Assembly (NCBI GenBank): GCA_028871775.1
Contig: JAGWMH010000007.1
Span: forward strand, 1-19,065
DNA from: Betaproteobacteria bacterium
GTDB lineage: Bacteria > Pseudomonadota > Gammaproteobacteria > Burkholderiales > Gallionellaceae
Length of the DNA: 19,065 nucleotides
Direction: 5' to 3'
Positions 9,444-18,118 of this stretch are shown piece by piece. Every line of letters begins with the position of its first letter. Position 1 is the first letter of the stretch. The translations under genes were made by a program, and so were the position numbers. The notes under the pieces are model-generated. The model was not told where the DNA came from. It did not search any database and was given only the letters and a program-made list of their open reading frames with translations.

Positions 9444-10574
9444 ATGCCGGATTATCCGCAAACTCACAGACAAAAGTCAAAGCCGCCGCGCACCGGTATC
9501 TTTCACCGTGCCTTGGTGCGTGAGTTTGCAGGCATGGGGGTGCCGGTATTCGCCATCCTACTCGGTATTGTTGTGCTCTCCCAGTTAATCCGCCTGCTGG
9601 GTGAATCGGTCAGCGGCGCCCTGGCGGTTGATGGTGTACTGGCGCTGCTGGGTTTCAGCGCCCTGAATTACCTGCCGGTGCTGCTTTCCATCAGCCTGTT
9701 TATGTCGGTGTTGCTGACGCTGACGCGCAGCTACCGCGATAGCGAGATGGTGGTATGGTTCTGTTCCGGCATCGGGCTGACGCGCTGGATACGTCCGGTC
9801 TTATGGTATGCGCTGCCGGTGGCGGGCGTGATTGCGCTGTTAAGCCTGGTGCTGTCGCCCTGGGCATTGACCAAGGCGGAGGAGTTCAAGCGCAGGCTGG
9901 ATAGCCGCGATGATGTAGCTGCCGCTACGCCTGGCGCGTTCCGCGAGTCCAAGCATGATGGCCGCGTGTATTTCATCGAGAACGTGGAAGCAGGGAAGAA
10001 CCGCGTCGGCAATATCTTTGTGCAATCGGTGCAGCACGGCAAAATCGGCATCATGGTGGCCAAGCAGGGATTGCAGGAAACCGCACCGAACGGCGACCGC
10101 TTCCTGGTGTTGCTGAACGGCACGCGTTACGAGGGCGCGCCTGGGCAGCGTGATTTCAGGATCGTCGAGTTCGAGCGTTATGCCATGCGCATCGAGGCGG
10201 TGGAGGCCAAGCAGGGGGTGATCCCGCTGCAATCCCTGTCTACCCTGCACCTGTTGCGGAACCGCAGCAGCTGGAATATGGCTGAACTGGAGTGGCGGCT
10301 GGGGCTGCCGCTCAGCGCATTGATCCTGGCGTTGCTGGCCATCCCGCTGAGTTTTGTCAACCCGCGTGCCGGGCGCTCGCTCAATCTGGTCATGGCGCTG
10401 GTGATTTACATGCTTTACAACAATATGATCAGCGTGACCAATGCCTGGGTGGGACAGGGCAAGATAGGCCCGGTTATGGGGTTGGTGGGTATCCACGCGC
10501 TGATGTTTGCGCTGATGCTGCTGCTGTTCTACCGCAGGCTATCGGTGTTTTCCTTGCGGCGACTGGTGCGATGA
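9444..10574 (+). CDS. lptF: LPS export ABC transporter permease LptF
   Basis: LptF pairs with LptG as the transmembrane part of the LptB2FG transporter, which extracts lipopolysaccharide from the inner membrane and passes it to the LptC-LptA bridge. The 376 residues contain the expected three N-terminal membrane segments, a periplasmic beta-jellyroll region (about 150-275; DGRVYFIENVEAG..NIFVQ) and three C-terminal membrane segments. The family's usual start would align near IFHRALVREF at residue 19. The only ATG is 18 codons earlier and lacks a Shine-Dalgarno sequence, so the true start could also be a TTG or GTG just inside. It overlaps lptG by four bases (ATGA). Confidence 0.93.
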   Translation: MPDYPQTHRQKSKPPRTGIFHRALVREFAGMGVPVFAILLGIVVLSQLIRLLGESVSGALAVDGVLALLGFSALNYLPVLLSISLFMSVLLTLTRSYRDSEMVVWFCSGIGLTRWIRPVLWYALPVAGVIALLSLVLSPWALTKAEEFKRRLDSRDDVAAATPGAFRESKHDGRVYFIENVEAGKNRVGNIFVQSVQHGKIGIMVAKQGLQETAPNGDRFLVLLNGTRYEGAPGQRDFRIVEFERYAMRIEAVEAKQGVIPLQSLSTLHLLRNRSSWNMAELEWRLGLPLSALILALLAIPLSFVNPRAGRSLNLVMALVIYMLYNNMISVTNAWVGQGKIGPVMGLVGIHALMFALMLLLFYRRLSVFSLRRLVR

Positions 10575-11647
10575 GACTGCTGACCCGTTATCTGGCACGC
10601 GAAATTTACGCCAGCATTGCGCTGGTGTTCGCCGCCCTGCTGATGCTGTTTTCTTTCCTCGACCTGATCCATGAGTTGAGCGTGATGGGCCATGGTGATT
10701 ACCATCTGGGCTATGTGCTGCTGTATGTGCTGTTGACCGTGCCCAGCCATATCTATGACCTGTTTCCGGTGGCGATCCTGATCGGCACCATTTTTGCGCT
10801 GGTGCAAATGGCGGCGAACTCGGAACTGGTCGTGTACCGTTCCTCCGGCGTTTCATTGCGGCAAATGGTGGGTGCCCTGTTCAGGATAGGCTTGCCCTTG
10901 GTGCTGCTGAGTTACCTGTGCGGCGAACTGCTTGCCCCAACCAGCGAACGCCTGGCGCAGGGCCTGCGGCTCAAGGCGCAGAATGCCGAGGTGACGCTGA
11001 AGGAATTCCACTCCGGGGTGTGGGTTAAGGACGAGCGTAGTTTCGTGAACGTGAAAAATGTGCTGCCGGACACCTCGTTGCTGAACATCAGTATTTACGA
11101 ATTTGACGACAGTTACCATCTGCGCGCCATTACGGCGGCAAAGCGTGCGACCTTTGTGGAAGAGAACCGCTGGCAACTGGAAGATGTGACGCAGACCCAC
11201 TTCAACAAGCAGGGCACGGCAATAAGCAGCCTGGCCAACCTGGAATGGCGCTCGGTGCTTAACCCGGACATTCTGGGTGTGCTGCTGGTGGTGCCGGAGC
11301 AGATGTCGGCGTGGAATCTTTATCAGTACACCCAGCATCTGCGCGACAACCACCAGAAGACGGCACGCTTCGAAATTGCCATGTGGAACAAACTAGTATA
11401 CCCGCTTGCGATATTGGTGATGATGCTGCTGGCCTTGCCGTTTGCCGCGCATCACCGGCGTGCGGGCGGCATCAGCGCCAAGATATTTGCGGGTATCGTG
11501 CTGGGATTGTCTTTTCACTTCATCGGCCGGTTGTTTGCCAGTTTGGGTGCGCTAAACGAGTGGCAACCCTTGCTGAGTGCCATGGCGATGCCCATGCTGT
11601 TCTTGCTGCTGGCGGCGATGATGCTGTGGTGGACCGAAAAGCGGTGA
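10571..11647 (+). CDS. lptG: LPS export ABC transporter permease LptG
   Basis: LptG is the partner permease of LptF in the LPS exporter. The start ATG at 10571 overlaps the lptF stop (ATGA); a longer reading frame upstream only re-reads lptF. The 358-residue protein begins MRLLTRYLAREIYASIALVF and has six membrane segments around a central periplasmic domain (about 130-260), matching the usual length. The conserved stretch ELVVYRSSGVSLRQM in the second cytoplasmic/helical part fits the coupling region that contacts LptB. Its TGA stop lies in GTGATGG, at the head of a heptad-type inverted repeat, and it converges on the DUF3106 gene. Confidence 0.95.
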   Translation: MRLLTRYLAREIYASIALVFAALLMLFSFLDLIHELSVMGHGDYHLGYVLLYVLLTVPSHIYDLFPVAILIGTIFALVQMAANSELVVYRSSGVSLRQMVGALFRIGLPLVLLSYLCGELLAPTSERLAQGLRLKAQNAEVTLKEFHSGVWVKDERSFVNVKNVLPDTSLLNISIYEFDDSYHLRAITAAKRATFVEENRWQLEDVTQTHFNKQGTAISSLANLEWRSVLNPDILGVLLVVPEQMSAWNLYQYTQHLRDNHQKTARFEIAMWNKLVYPLAILVMMLLALPFAAHHRRAGGISAKIFAGIVLGLSFHFIGRLFASLGALNEWQPLLSAMAMPMLFLLLAAMMLWWTEKR

Positions 11648-11654
11648 TGGAACT

Positions 11655-11715
11655 GTGAATGGTGATCAGTGAATGATTTCTCTTGACTGTTACTTATCAC
11701 CAAATCACTTGTCAC
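11655..11715. repeat. GTGA-heptad inverted repeat between convergent lptG and DUF3106 genes
   Basis: Three tandem heptads (GTGAATG, GTGATCA, GTGAATG, 11655-11675) face complementary heptads (seen on the minus strand as GTGACAA, GTGATTT, GTGATAA) ending near 11715. Together they can form an imperfect hairpin of about 19 base pairs. The DUF3106 stop TGA is part of one heptad. It could act as a weak bidirectional terminator, though no T-run is present. It resembles the repeats after ilvH and ilvC. Confidence 0.6.
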
Positions 11716-12118
11716 TCATGGCGGGCGCGGCTGGCGGTACGCCGCTTGCTGCTGCTTCCTGCTGCCGCACCATTTGTTTGACCTGTTCACGGCGTTCCGG
11801 CGGCACTTTGCTGAAGGCGCTGAATTTTTCCCTCGCACGCTTGCGCTGTTCCGGGGTCAGTTTGCTCCATTTCTCAAGCCTGTTCTGGAATCGCTGTTTT
11901 TGCTCCGGCGTGAGTTTCGGGTAGCGCTTGGCGGCGTGCAACAGATTCTTTTGCAACTTGGTGGGTAGTGTATCCCATTGTGTGGCCAGAGGTTGCAGGG
12001 CTTCCTGCTGCACCGGGGTAAGTTGAGTCCACGATTTATAGGGAGCTGCTACAGCCAGGCCTGGCTGCAGCAGGAGGGTGATACAAATCGCCAGAACCGA
12101 AAAACGAATCCTGATCAT
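11705..12118 (-). CDS. DUF3106 family secreted protein
   Basis: This 137-residue protein starts with a signal peptide (MIRIRFSVLAICITLLLQPG, cleavage probably after AVAA), so it is likely periplasmic. The mature part is strongly basic and helical, with repeats of the type W..LTP.Q(R/K).. (WTQLTPVQQ, YPKLTPEQK, WSKLTPEQR), the hallmark of DUF3106. The function is unknown; the repeats resemble those of Spy/CpxP-like periplasmic proteins only loosely. It starts six bases after the DUF3619 stop, making it the third gene of the sigma factor operon. This position suggests that it is a target or partner of that regulator. Confidence 0.85.
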   Translation of the reverse strand: MIRIRFSVLAICITLLLQPGLAVAAPYKSWTQLTPVQQEALQPLATQWDTLPTKLQKNLLHAAKRYPKLTPEQKQRFQNRLEKWSKLTPEQRKRAREKFSAFSKVPPERREQVKQMVRQQEAAASGVPPAAPAMSDK

Positions 12119-12124
12119 TCGTGC

Positions 12125-12472
12125 TTAATCCACATACATCTCGATCGGCAACTCGTCAGTCAGGATTGCGATATCCACGTCGCTGACATCGCGATCGGCC
12201 GTGTGATGCCAGTAGGCGGCGCCACTGAACAGAAGGGCAACAAGCAGCACGGCAGCAGCCAGGTAATGGGATTTGCGATGCGAATCGGTAGCATGGCGGT
12301 GTTCTGCCCATAAGCTTGCCCAGGCGAAAGCCGGCGCCGCACTGTGCGCGTCGTAGCGCGCCAACGACTGTGTACGCGCATTGCGCAAACGGGTCAGCGT
12401 CGGCTGGTCGAGCATGGCCAGCGAGCGGTTGAGCAGTTGCTTGATTTGCTCGGGGTGAAATTTCTGGTTCAT
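12125..12472 (-). CDS. DUF3619 family membrane protein, putative partner of the adjacent sigma factor
   Basis: The start at 12472 is chosen because its ATG overlaps the sigma factor stop (ATGA); the frame upstream is only sigma factor DNA in another register. The 115-residue protein has a soluble N-terminal part (about 1-65), one membrane segment (about 69-88, YLAAAVLLVALLFSGAAYW) and an acidic C-terminal tail. This is the architecture of a single-pass anti-sigma-like protein, but no zinc or ASD motif is evident. Acting as an anti-sigma factor is therefore an inference from position and topology only. DUF3619 has no established function that I know of. Confidence 0.8.
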   Translation of the reverse strand: MNQKFHPEQIKQLLNRSLAMLDQPTLTRLRNARTQSLARYDAHSAAPAFAWASLWAEHRHATDSHRKSHYLAAAVLLVALLFSGAAYWHHTADRDVSDVDIAILTDELPIEMYVD

Positions 12473-13038
12473 GGCAAGTTGACTCCCTTCGCTTTCAATG
12501 CGGCTGCGAGCGCGTGGGTGGCGCGCGAGCAGTGTGTTTTGACACTGCCTTCGGAACAACCCATGACTGCCGCAGTTTCCGCAGTATCCATGTCATCCCA
12601 GTAACGCAACAGGAAGGCTTCGCGTTGACGTGCGGGCAGATCCATTAATGCTTTTTCAATCAAAGCAATTAGTTGCGATTGTTCCAGGGAGGCGTCGGGA
12701 GCAAGCGCTTGGCTGTTGTTATCCTTGTCCTGCAGGGTGTCCAGCGGGTCCTGGTCGGACTCCTCGTGTTGCGGCACCAGCGAGGACATCAGCGTGGTCC
12801 ACATCGAGCGCACCTTCTGTCTGCGATAATGGTCGCGGATGGTGTTTTGCAGGATGCGCTGGAACAGCAGGGGCAGTTCCTCGGACGGTTTCGCAGCGTA
12901 TCTGTCGGCGAGCTTAAGCATGGCGTCCTGCACGATATCCAGCGCCATGTGCTCGTCCCGCACCGCGAACAGCGCCTGTTTGTAGGCGCGGCGCTCGGTC
13001 TCGGCGAGAAATCGGGAAAGTTCGTCGTGGCTGGCCAG
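12469..13038 (-). CDS. ECF-type RNA polymerase sigma factor, probable CTG start
   Basis: This is a sigma-70 family factor of the ECF (sigma-E) type. Region 2 is YKQALFAVRDEHMALDIVQDAM (split here as YKQALFAVRDEH and MALDIVQDAMLKLADRY), and region 4 is ALMDLPARQREAFLLRYWDD followed by the helix-turn-helix TAAVMGCSEGSVKTHCSRA. Starting at the first conventional codon (GTG 12963) would remove region 2.1. Coding sequence clearly continues upstream through FLAETERRAYKQALFAV to a CTG at 13038, which would read (M)ASHDELSRFL and matches how such proteins normally begin. A TAA lies two codons further up, and there is no ATG, GTG or TTG between. From CTG the protein is 189 residues. It overlaps DUF3619 by four bases and is divergent from ilvB. 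Confidence 0.85.
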   Translation of the reverse strand: MASHDELSRFLAETERRAYKQALFAVRDEHMALDIVQDAMLKLADRYAAKPSEELPLLFQRILQNTIRDHYRRQKVRSMWTTLMSSLVPQHEESDQDPLDTLQDKDNNSQALAPDASLEQSQLIALIEKALMDLPARQREAFLLRYWDDMDTAETAAVMGCSEGSVKTHCSRATHALAAALKAKGVNLP

Positions 13039-13048
13039 GTCGAATTAC

Positions 13049-13077
13049 TCTATACGATGAGCGGCGAATACTATCAA
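13049..13077 (-). promoter_or_regulatory. Candidate sigma-70 promoter for the sigma factor operon
   Basis: On the minus strand, TTGATA (13072-13077) is separated by 17 bases from TATAGA (13049-13054). Transcription would begin near 13042, only a few bases before the CTG at 13038. If correct, the mRNA would be almost leaderless. This is a motif match only. Confidence 0.4.
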
Positions 13078-13126
13078 ATTACGGCATCCATGGTGTAATC
13101 AGACAATCCGGGGTTGGCTTTGGGGG

Positions 13127-13155
13127 TTGACCAAAATGCGTCTAACCTTTATCTT
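13127..13155 (+). promoter_or_regulatory. Candidate sigma-70 promoter for ilvB
   Basis: TTGACC (13127-13132) is separated by 17 bases from TATCTT (13150-13155), a good -35 and a moderate -10. Transcription would start near 13162, leaving a leader of about 30 bases before ilvB. AGG at 13181-13183 could be the Shine-Dalgarno sequence. Confidence 0.45.
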
Positions 13156-13192
13156 GCGCGGTTCTTCATTATCGCTTGCTAGGTAGTCTGAC

Positions 13193-14899
13193 ATGGAACT
13201 GACGGGGGCGGAAATAGCCATCAGGTGTTTGCAGGAGGAGGGGGTCGAATACGTGTTCGGCTACCCGGGCGGCGCCGTGTTGTTTATTTACGATGCACTG
13301 TTCAATCAGGACAAGATCAAACATATTTTAGTCCGCCATGAGCAGGCCGCGGTGCATGCAGCCGATGGTTACGCGCGTTCTACCGACCGGGTGGGCGTCG
13401 CGCTGGTCACCTCGGGCCCGGGTGTGACCAATGCGGTCACCGGCATAGCGACTGCCTACATGGATTCCACCCCGCTGGTGATCATCAGCGGCCAGGTGCC
13501 GACGCACGCCATCGGCGAGGACGCCTTCCAGGAAGTGGATGCCGTCGGCATTACGCGTCCATGCGTGAAACATAATTTCCTGGTCAAGGACGCCGGGGAA
13601 ATCGCGAATATCATCAAGAAGGCTTTTTACCTTGCCAGGAGCGGACGCCCCGGCCCCGTGCTGGTGGATATCCCCAAGGATGTTTCGAACCAGAAAACTG
13701 AATTTCATTATCCGGCTACAGTGAGCGTCCGCTCCTACCATCCGGCGCAGCACGGCGATGCGGGGCAGATCAAGCAAGCCGCGCAGCTGCTGCTGGGAGC
13801 CAGGCGGCCCATGGTTTACGCCGGTGGCGGGGTGGTGTTGTCCGGCGCATCCAAGCAATTGACGGAGCTGGTGCGCCTGCTGGGTTTTCCCTGCACCAAT
13901 ACCCTGATGGGCCTGGGTGGCTATCCGGCGACGGACAAACAGTCTCTCGGCATGCTGGGCATGCACGGCACGCTGGAAGCCAATATGGCGATGCAGCACT
14001 GCGATGTGCTGCTGGCCGTAGGCGCGCGCTTCGACGACCGCGTGATCGGCAACGTGGAGCACTTCAACCGGGAAAAACGCAAGGTTATCCACATCGACAT
14101 TGACCCGTCTTCCATTTCCAAGCGCGTCAAGGTGGATGTGCCTATTGTCGGCGACGTGGCGCATGTACTGGGCGATCTGCTCGCGGTGTTGCATGGCAGC
14201 AAGCAAAAATCCGACGCGCAGTCGCTTGCGGCGTGGTGGGCGCAGATCGAGGAATGGCGCGGCAAGCGTTGCATGGGCTATAAAAATTCGGATGAAATCA
14301 TCAAGCCGCAATTCGTGATCGAAAAGCTGTATGAGGTCACCGCTGGCGATGCCTTCATCACCTCCGATGTCGGCCAGCACCAGATGTGGACGGCGCAGTA
14401 TTACAAATTCGACCAGCCGCGCCGCTGGATCAATTCCGGCGGCCTGGGCACCATGGGCTTCGGCATGCCTGCCGCGATGGGTGTGCAGATGGCTCATCCC
14501 GATGCGACCGTCGCCTGTGTGACCGGCGAAGGCAGTATCCAGATGAATATCCAGGAACTGTCCACCTGCAAGCAGTTCCGGCTGCCGCTCAAGATCGTGA
14601 TGTTGAACAACCGTTACCTGGGCATGGTGCGGCAGTGGCAGGAATTTTTTCACGGCAACCGCTATTCCGAATCATACATGGATGCGCTGCCCGACTTCGT
14701 GAGGCTGACTGAGGCTTATGGGCATGTCGGGATGCGGATTGATAAACCTTCGGATGTAGAACCGGCGCTGAAGGAAGCCTTTGCCCGCAAGCATGACCTG
14801 GTGTTCATGGATTTCAGGACCGACCAGACGGAAAACGTGTTCCCCATGGTGCCAGGCGGCAAGGGCCTGTCCGAAGTGATACTGGGGGAGGAGCTGTAA
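13193..14899 (+). CDS. ilvB: Acetolactate synthase large subunit
   Basis: Acetohydroxyacid synthase condenses two pyruvates, or pyruvate with 2-ketobutyrate, as the first common step of valine, leucine and isoleucine synthesis, using thiamine diphosphate, Mg and FAD. The 568 residues show the catalytic glutamate E50 in RHEQAAVHAADGYAR, the oxyanion/FAD region and the C-terminal ThDP site GEGSIQMNIQELST to LNNRYLGMVRQW. The usual GDG of the ThDP motif reads GEG (residues 445-447), which I recall as common in betaproteobacterial enzymes. It is closest in style to the IlvI type. The stop TAA is directly followed by the ilvH ATG, so the two subunits are translationally coupled. Confidence 0.97.
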   Translation: MELTGAEIAIRCLQEEGVEYVFGYPGGAVLFIYDALFNQDKIKHILVRHEQAAVHAADGYARSTDRVGVALVTSGPGVTNAVTGIATAYMDSTPLVIISGQVPTHAIGEDAFQEVDAVGITRPCVKHNFLVKDAGEIANIIKKAFYLARSGRPGPVLVDIPKDVSNQKTEFHYPATVSVRSYHPAQHGDAGQIKQAAQLLLGARRPMVYAGGGVVLSGASKQLTELVRLLGFPCTNTLMGLGGYPATDKQSLGMLGMHGTLEANMAMQHCDVLLAVGARFDDRVIGNVEHFNREKRKVIHIDIDPSSISKRVKVDVPIVGDVAHVLGDLLAVLHGSKQKSDAQSLAAWWAQIEEWRGKRCMGYKNSDEIIKPQFVIEKLYEVTAGDAFITSDVGQHQMWTAQYYKFDQPRRWINSGGLGTMGFGMPAAMGVQMAHPDATVACVTGEGSIQMNIQELSTCKQFRLPLKIVMLNNRYLGMVRQWQEFFHGNRYSESYMDALPDFVRLTEAYGHVGMRIDKPSDVEPALKEAFARKHDLVFMDFRTDQTENVFPMVPGGKGLSEVILGEEL

Positions 14900-15387
14900 A
14901 TGCGGCACATCATCTCGCTGCTGATGGAAAACGAGGCGGGTGCGCTGTCGCGTGTCGCCGGGCTGTTCTCGGCGCGCGGCTACAATATCGAATCGCTCTC
15001 CGTGGCGCCCACCGAAGATGCCACCCTGTCGCGCATGACCATTGTGACCAGCGGTTCGGACGAGGTGATCGAGCAGATCAACAAGCAGCTCAACAAGCTG
15101 ATCGAGGTGGTCGCGGTGATGGACCTGAGCGAAGGGGAGCATATCGAGCGCGAATTGATGCTGGTGAAGGTACGTGCGGTGGGCGAGATGCGCGAGGAAA
15201 TGGCGCGCATGACCGACATTTTCCACGGGCGCATCATCGATGTTTCCGACAAGACCTACACCATCGAGCTGACCGACACCGTCTCGGAGCTGGATAGCTT
15301 CCTGCAAGCCATAGACCGCAGCCTGATCCTGGAAACCGTGCGCACCGGCGCATCCGGCATCGGGCGCGGCGACCGGGTTTTGAAACT

Positions 15388-15391
<4 letters not shown>
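14900..15391 (+). CDS. ilvH: Acetolactate synthase small (regulatory) subunit
   Basis: This subunit activates the large subunit and confers feedback inhibition by valine. The 163-residue protein starts MRHIISLLMENEAGALSRVA, the N-terminal ACT domain (about 1-80) that binds the amino acid, followed by the usual C-terminal domain (LVKVRAVGEMREEMARMTDI). The length is standard. It starts immediately after the ilvB stop. Its TGA stop lies within GTGAAAA, the first unit of a large heptad inverted repeat. Confidence 0.96.
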
Positions 15392-16503
<1,112 letters not shown>

Positions 16504-16504
<1 letters not shown>

Positions 16505-16585
16505 TGAATGGTGATACGTGAAAGGTGAGGCGTTGGTTTTGCCTTTCACGCTGTTACACTTTACCCTTCACTTTTCACCTCTCAC
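16504..16585. repeat. GTGA-heptad inverted repeat between ilvC and psd, abutting the psd start codon
   Basis: The left arm (16504-16531) has heptads GTGAATG, GTGATAC, GTGAAAG and GTGAGGC. The right arm (16558-16585), read on the minus strand, has GTGAGAG, GTGAAAA, GTGAAGG and GTAAAGT. About 20 of 28 positions pair. An extra copy, also pointing right-to-left, sits at 16541-16549 (GCCTTTCAC). The right arm ends at the base before the psd ATG, leaving no Shine-Dalgarno sequence. Confidence 0.7.
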
Positions 16586-17224
16586 ATGAATTCATATCCC
16601 CACCCCATCATCGCCCGCGAGGGCTGGCCATTCCTGGCGATTGCGCTGGCGCTGGCCGCCGCTGTCACCGTCTGGTGTGCCACATGGTCCATTCCACTGT
16701 GGATCATCGCGCTGTTTGTGCTGCAATTTTTCCGCGACCCGGCACGCGCGATTCCGCAGGATGCGGGAGCGGTGCTGTCCCCGGCGGATGGCCGCATCGT
16801 CGCGGTGGAGCGTGCGAATGATCCTTACGTGCAGCGCGATGCCATCAAGGTCAGCGTGTTCATGAACGTGTTCAACGTGCATTCCAACCGCAGTCCGGTG
16901 GACGGCACGGTGCAGCGCGTGCAGTATTTCCCGGGCAAATTCGTGAATGCCGATCTGGACAAGGCATCAACGGAGAACGAGCGCAATGCCGTATGGCTCA
17001 GGACGGCAGATGGGCAGGATATCACCAGTGTGCAGGTGGCCGGCCTGATTGCGCGACGCATCCTGTGCTACGTGAAAGCGGGTGATGTCCTGGCACGCGG
17101 GCAGCGTTATGGCTTCATCCGTTTCGGTTCGCGGCTGGATGTGTATCTGCCGCTGACCGCTACCGTCAAGGTTGCCATTGGTGATAAAGTGTGCGCCACG
17201 ACCACCATTCTGGCGCAACTTTGA
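16586..17224 (+). CDS. psd: Phosphatidylserine decarboxylase proenzyme (short form)
   Basis: Psd decarboxylates phosphatidylserine to phosphatidylethanolamine at the inner membrane. The 212 residues match the short PSD-A type. The N terminus ([16 protein letters not shown]) is followed by a membrane segment (about 17-47). Core motifs include [11 protein letters not shown] and [15 protein letters not shown]. The self-cleavage site is in RFGSRLD (G181-S182); cleavage would leave the pyruvoyl group on a small alpha chain of about 31 residues. The start is clear from homology-like sequence but has no ribosome binding site, because the heptad repeat abuts the ATG. It is followed two bases later by pssA, its pathway partner. 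Confidence 0.96.
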   Translation: MNSYPHPIIAREGWPFLAIALALAAAVTVWCATWSIPLWIIALFVLQFFRDPARAIPQDAGAVLSPADGRIVAVERANDPYVQRDAIKVSVFMNVFNVHSNRSPVDGTVQRVQYFPGKFVNADLDKASTENERNAVWLRTADGQDITSVQVAGLIARRILCYVKAGDVLARGQRYGFIRFGSRLDVYLPLTATVKVAIGDKVCATTTILAQL

Positions 17225-17226
17225 TT

Positions 17227-17991
17227 ATGCCCGAACTGAACAACCGTAAGCCCCTGGACCTGCGCAGGCGCGGCATTTACCTGCTGCCCAACCTGTTCAC
17301 CACGGCGGCATTGTTCGCCGGGTTTTATGCCATCGTGCAGGCGATGAACAGCAAGTTCGAACATGCGGCAGTGGCGATTTTCATCGCCATGATCATGGAC
17401 GGGCTGGATGGCCGCGTGGCGCGCCTGACCCACACCCAGAGCGAATTCGGCGCGCAGTATGACAGCCTGTCCGACATGGTGTCATTCGGCGTTGCCCCCG
17501 CGCTGATCGCTTACGAATGGGCGTTGAAGGGGCTGGGCAAGTGGGGCTGGTTTGCGGCCTTCATCTATTGCGCGGGCACCGCCTTGCGCCTGGCGCGCTT
17601 CAACACCAACATAGACGTGGTTGACAAGTACAGCTTCCAGGGTCTGCCCAGCCCTGCCGCCGCCGCGCTGGTGGCGAGTTTCATCTGGGTGATGCTGGAC
17701 AACCATTTCACCGGGCACGAATTGCGCTGGTACGTCTGCGCATTGACCGTCTTCGCCGGCATCACCATGGTGAGCAACCTGAAGTATTATAGTTTCAAGG
17801 CGGTCAACATGCGCAAGAGCGTGCCGTTCATCGTAGTCTTCCTGTTCGCGTTGTTTTTCATTTTTGTGTCGGTTGACCCGCCCAGCATCCTGTTCCTGCT
17901 GTTCTTCGGCTATAGCCTGTCAGGCTATGTGATGCATATATGGTCGCTGCGCAAGAAGAATAGTGGCGCTTCGCCCGGTGTTGCGCCCTGA
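17227..17991 (+). CDS. pssA: CDP-diacylglycerol-serine O-phosphatidyltransferase
   Basis: PssA makes phosphatidylserine from CDP-diacylglycerol and serine, the substrate for Psd. The 254-residue multi-pass membrane protein carries the CDP-alcohol phosphatidyltransferase signature DGLDGRVAR, then G75, D79 and D83 (residues 58-83), with all catalytic aspartates present. This is the membrane (subclass II-like) enzyme rather than the E. coli cytosolic phospholipase D-like form. The ATG at 17227 is chosen because it directly follows the psd stop (TGA ATT ATG arrangement, two bases between); a GTG 12 codons earlier would only re-read psd. Translation is probably coupled to psd. Confidence 0.96.
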   Translation: MPELNNRKPLDLRRRGIYLLPNLFTTAALFAGFYAIVQAMNSKFEHAAVAIFIAMIMDGLDGRVARLTHTQSEFGAQYDSLSDMVSFGVAPALIAYEWALKGLGKWGWFAAFIYCAGTALRLARFNTNIDVVDKYSFQGLPSPAAAALVASFIWVMLDNHFTGHELRWYVCALTVFAGITMVSNLKYYSFKAVNMRKSVPFIVVFLFALFFIFVSVDPPSILFLLFFGYSLSGYVMHIWSLRKKNSGASPGVAP

Positions 17992-18009
17992 AACAAAAGC
18001 CGCTATATT
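17981..18009 (+). promoter_or_regulatory. Candidate promoter for the leuA leader
   Basis: TTGCGC (17981-17986) lies 17 bases before TATATT (18004-18009), overlapping the end of pssA. The -10 is good and the -35 weak. Initiation near 18016 would place the start at or next to the leader ATG at 18017, giving a leaderless leader-peptide mRNA. That would explain why no Shine-Dalgarno sequence is seen there. Confidence 0.35.
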
Positions 18010-18016
18010 TCATTCC

Positions 18017-18097
18017 ATGCACTTTTCCACACACATCGCACAACTTCATTCCACGTTCAGCCTGCTGGCTGCACTGCTGCTGCGCTTCGCGCGCTAA
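18017..18097 (+). CDS. Putative leucine-rich leader peptide of leuA
   Basis: A 26-codon ORF lies between pssA and leuA. It begins MHFSTHIAQL and ends SLLAALLLRFAR before TAA. Six of 26 codons are leucine, five of them CTG clustered within seven codons (CTG CTG GCT GCA CTG CTG CTG), just before the stop. This is the layout of leader peptides that sense charged tRNA-Leu in leucine operons. No Shine-Dalgarno sequence precedes it; leaderless initiation from the candidate promoter is possible. The stop is 81 bases before the leuA start, a typical attenuator distance. Function is inferred, and a chance ORF cannot be excluded. Confidence 0.6.
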   Translation: MHFSTHIAQLHSTFSLLAALLLRFAR

Positions 18098-18118
18098 TCC
18101 TGTTCCCCACAAGTTTGA

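Noticed and set aside
10292..10570. Upstream extension of the lptG frame into lptF
   Set aside because: It re-reads lptF in another frame; the ATGA overlap at 10571 gives the expected LptG start.
13078..13099. ATTAC-N12-GTAAT dyad between ilvB and the sigma factor gene
   Set aside because: Short arms and a large spacer; it may be an operator but is too weak to claim.
13328..14653. 441-codon minus-strand ORF opposite ilvB
   Set aside because: Histidine- and arginine-rich shadow of a conserved enzyme gene.
17191..17226. GTG start for pssA inside psd
   Set aside because: It would add 12 residues read from psd; the ATG two bases after the psd stop fits the family N terminus.
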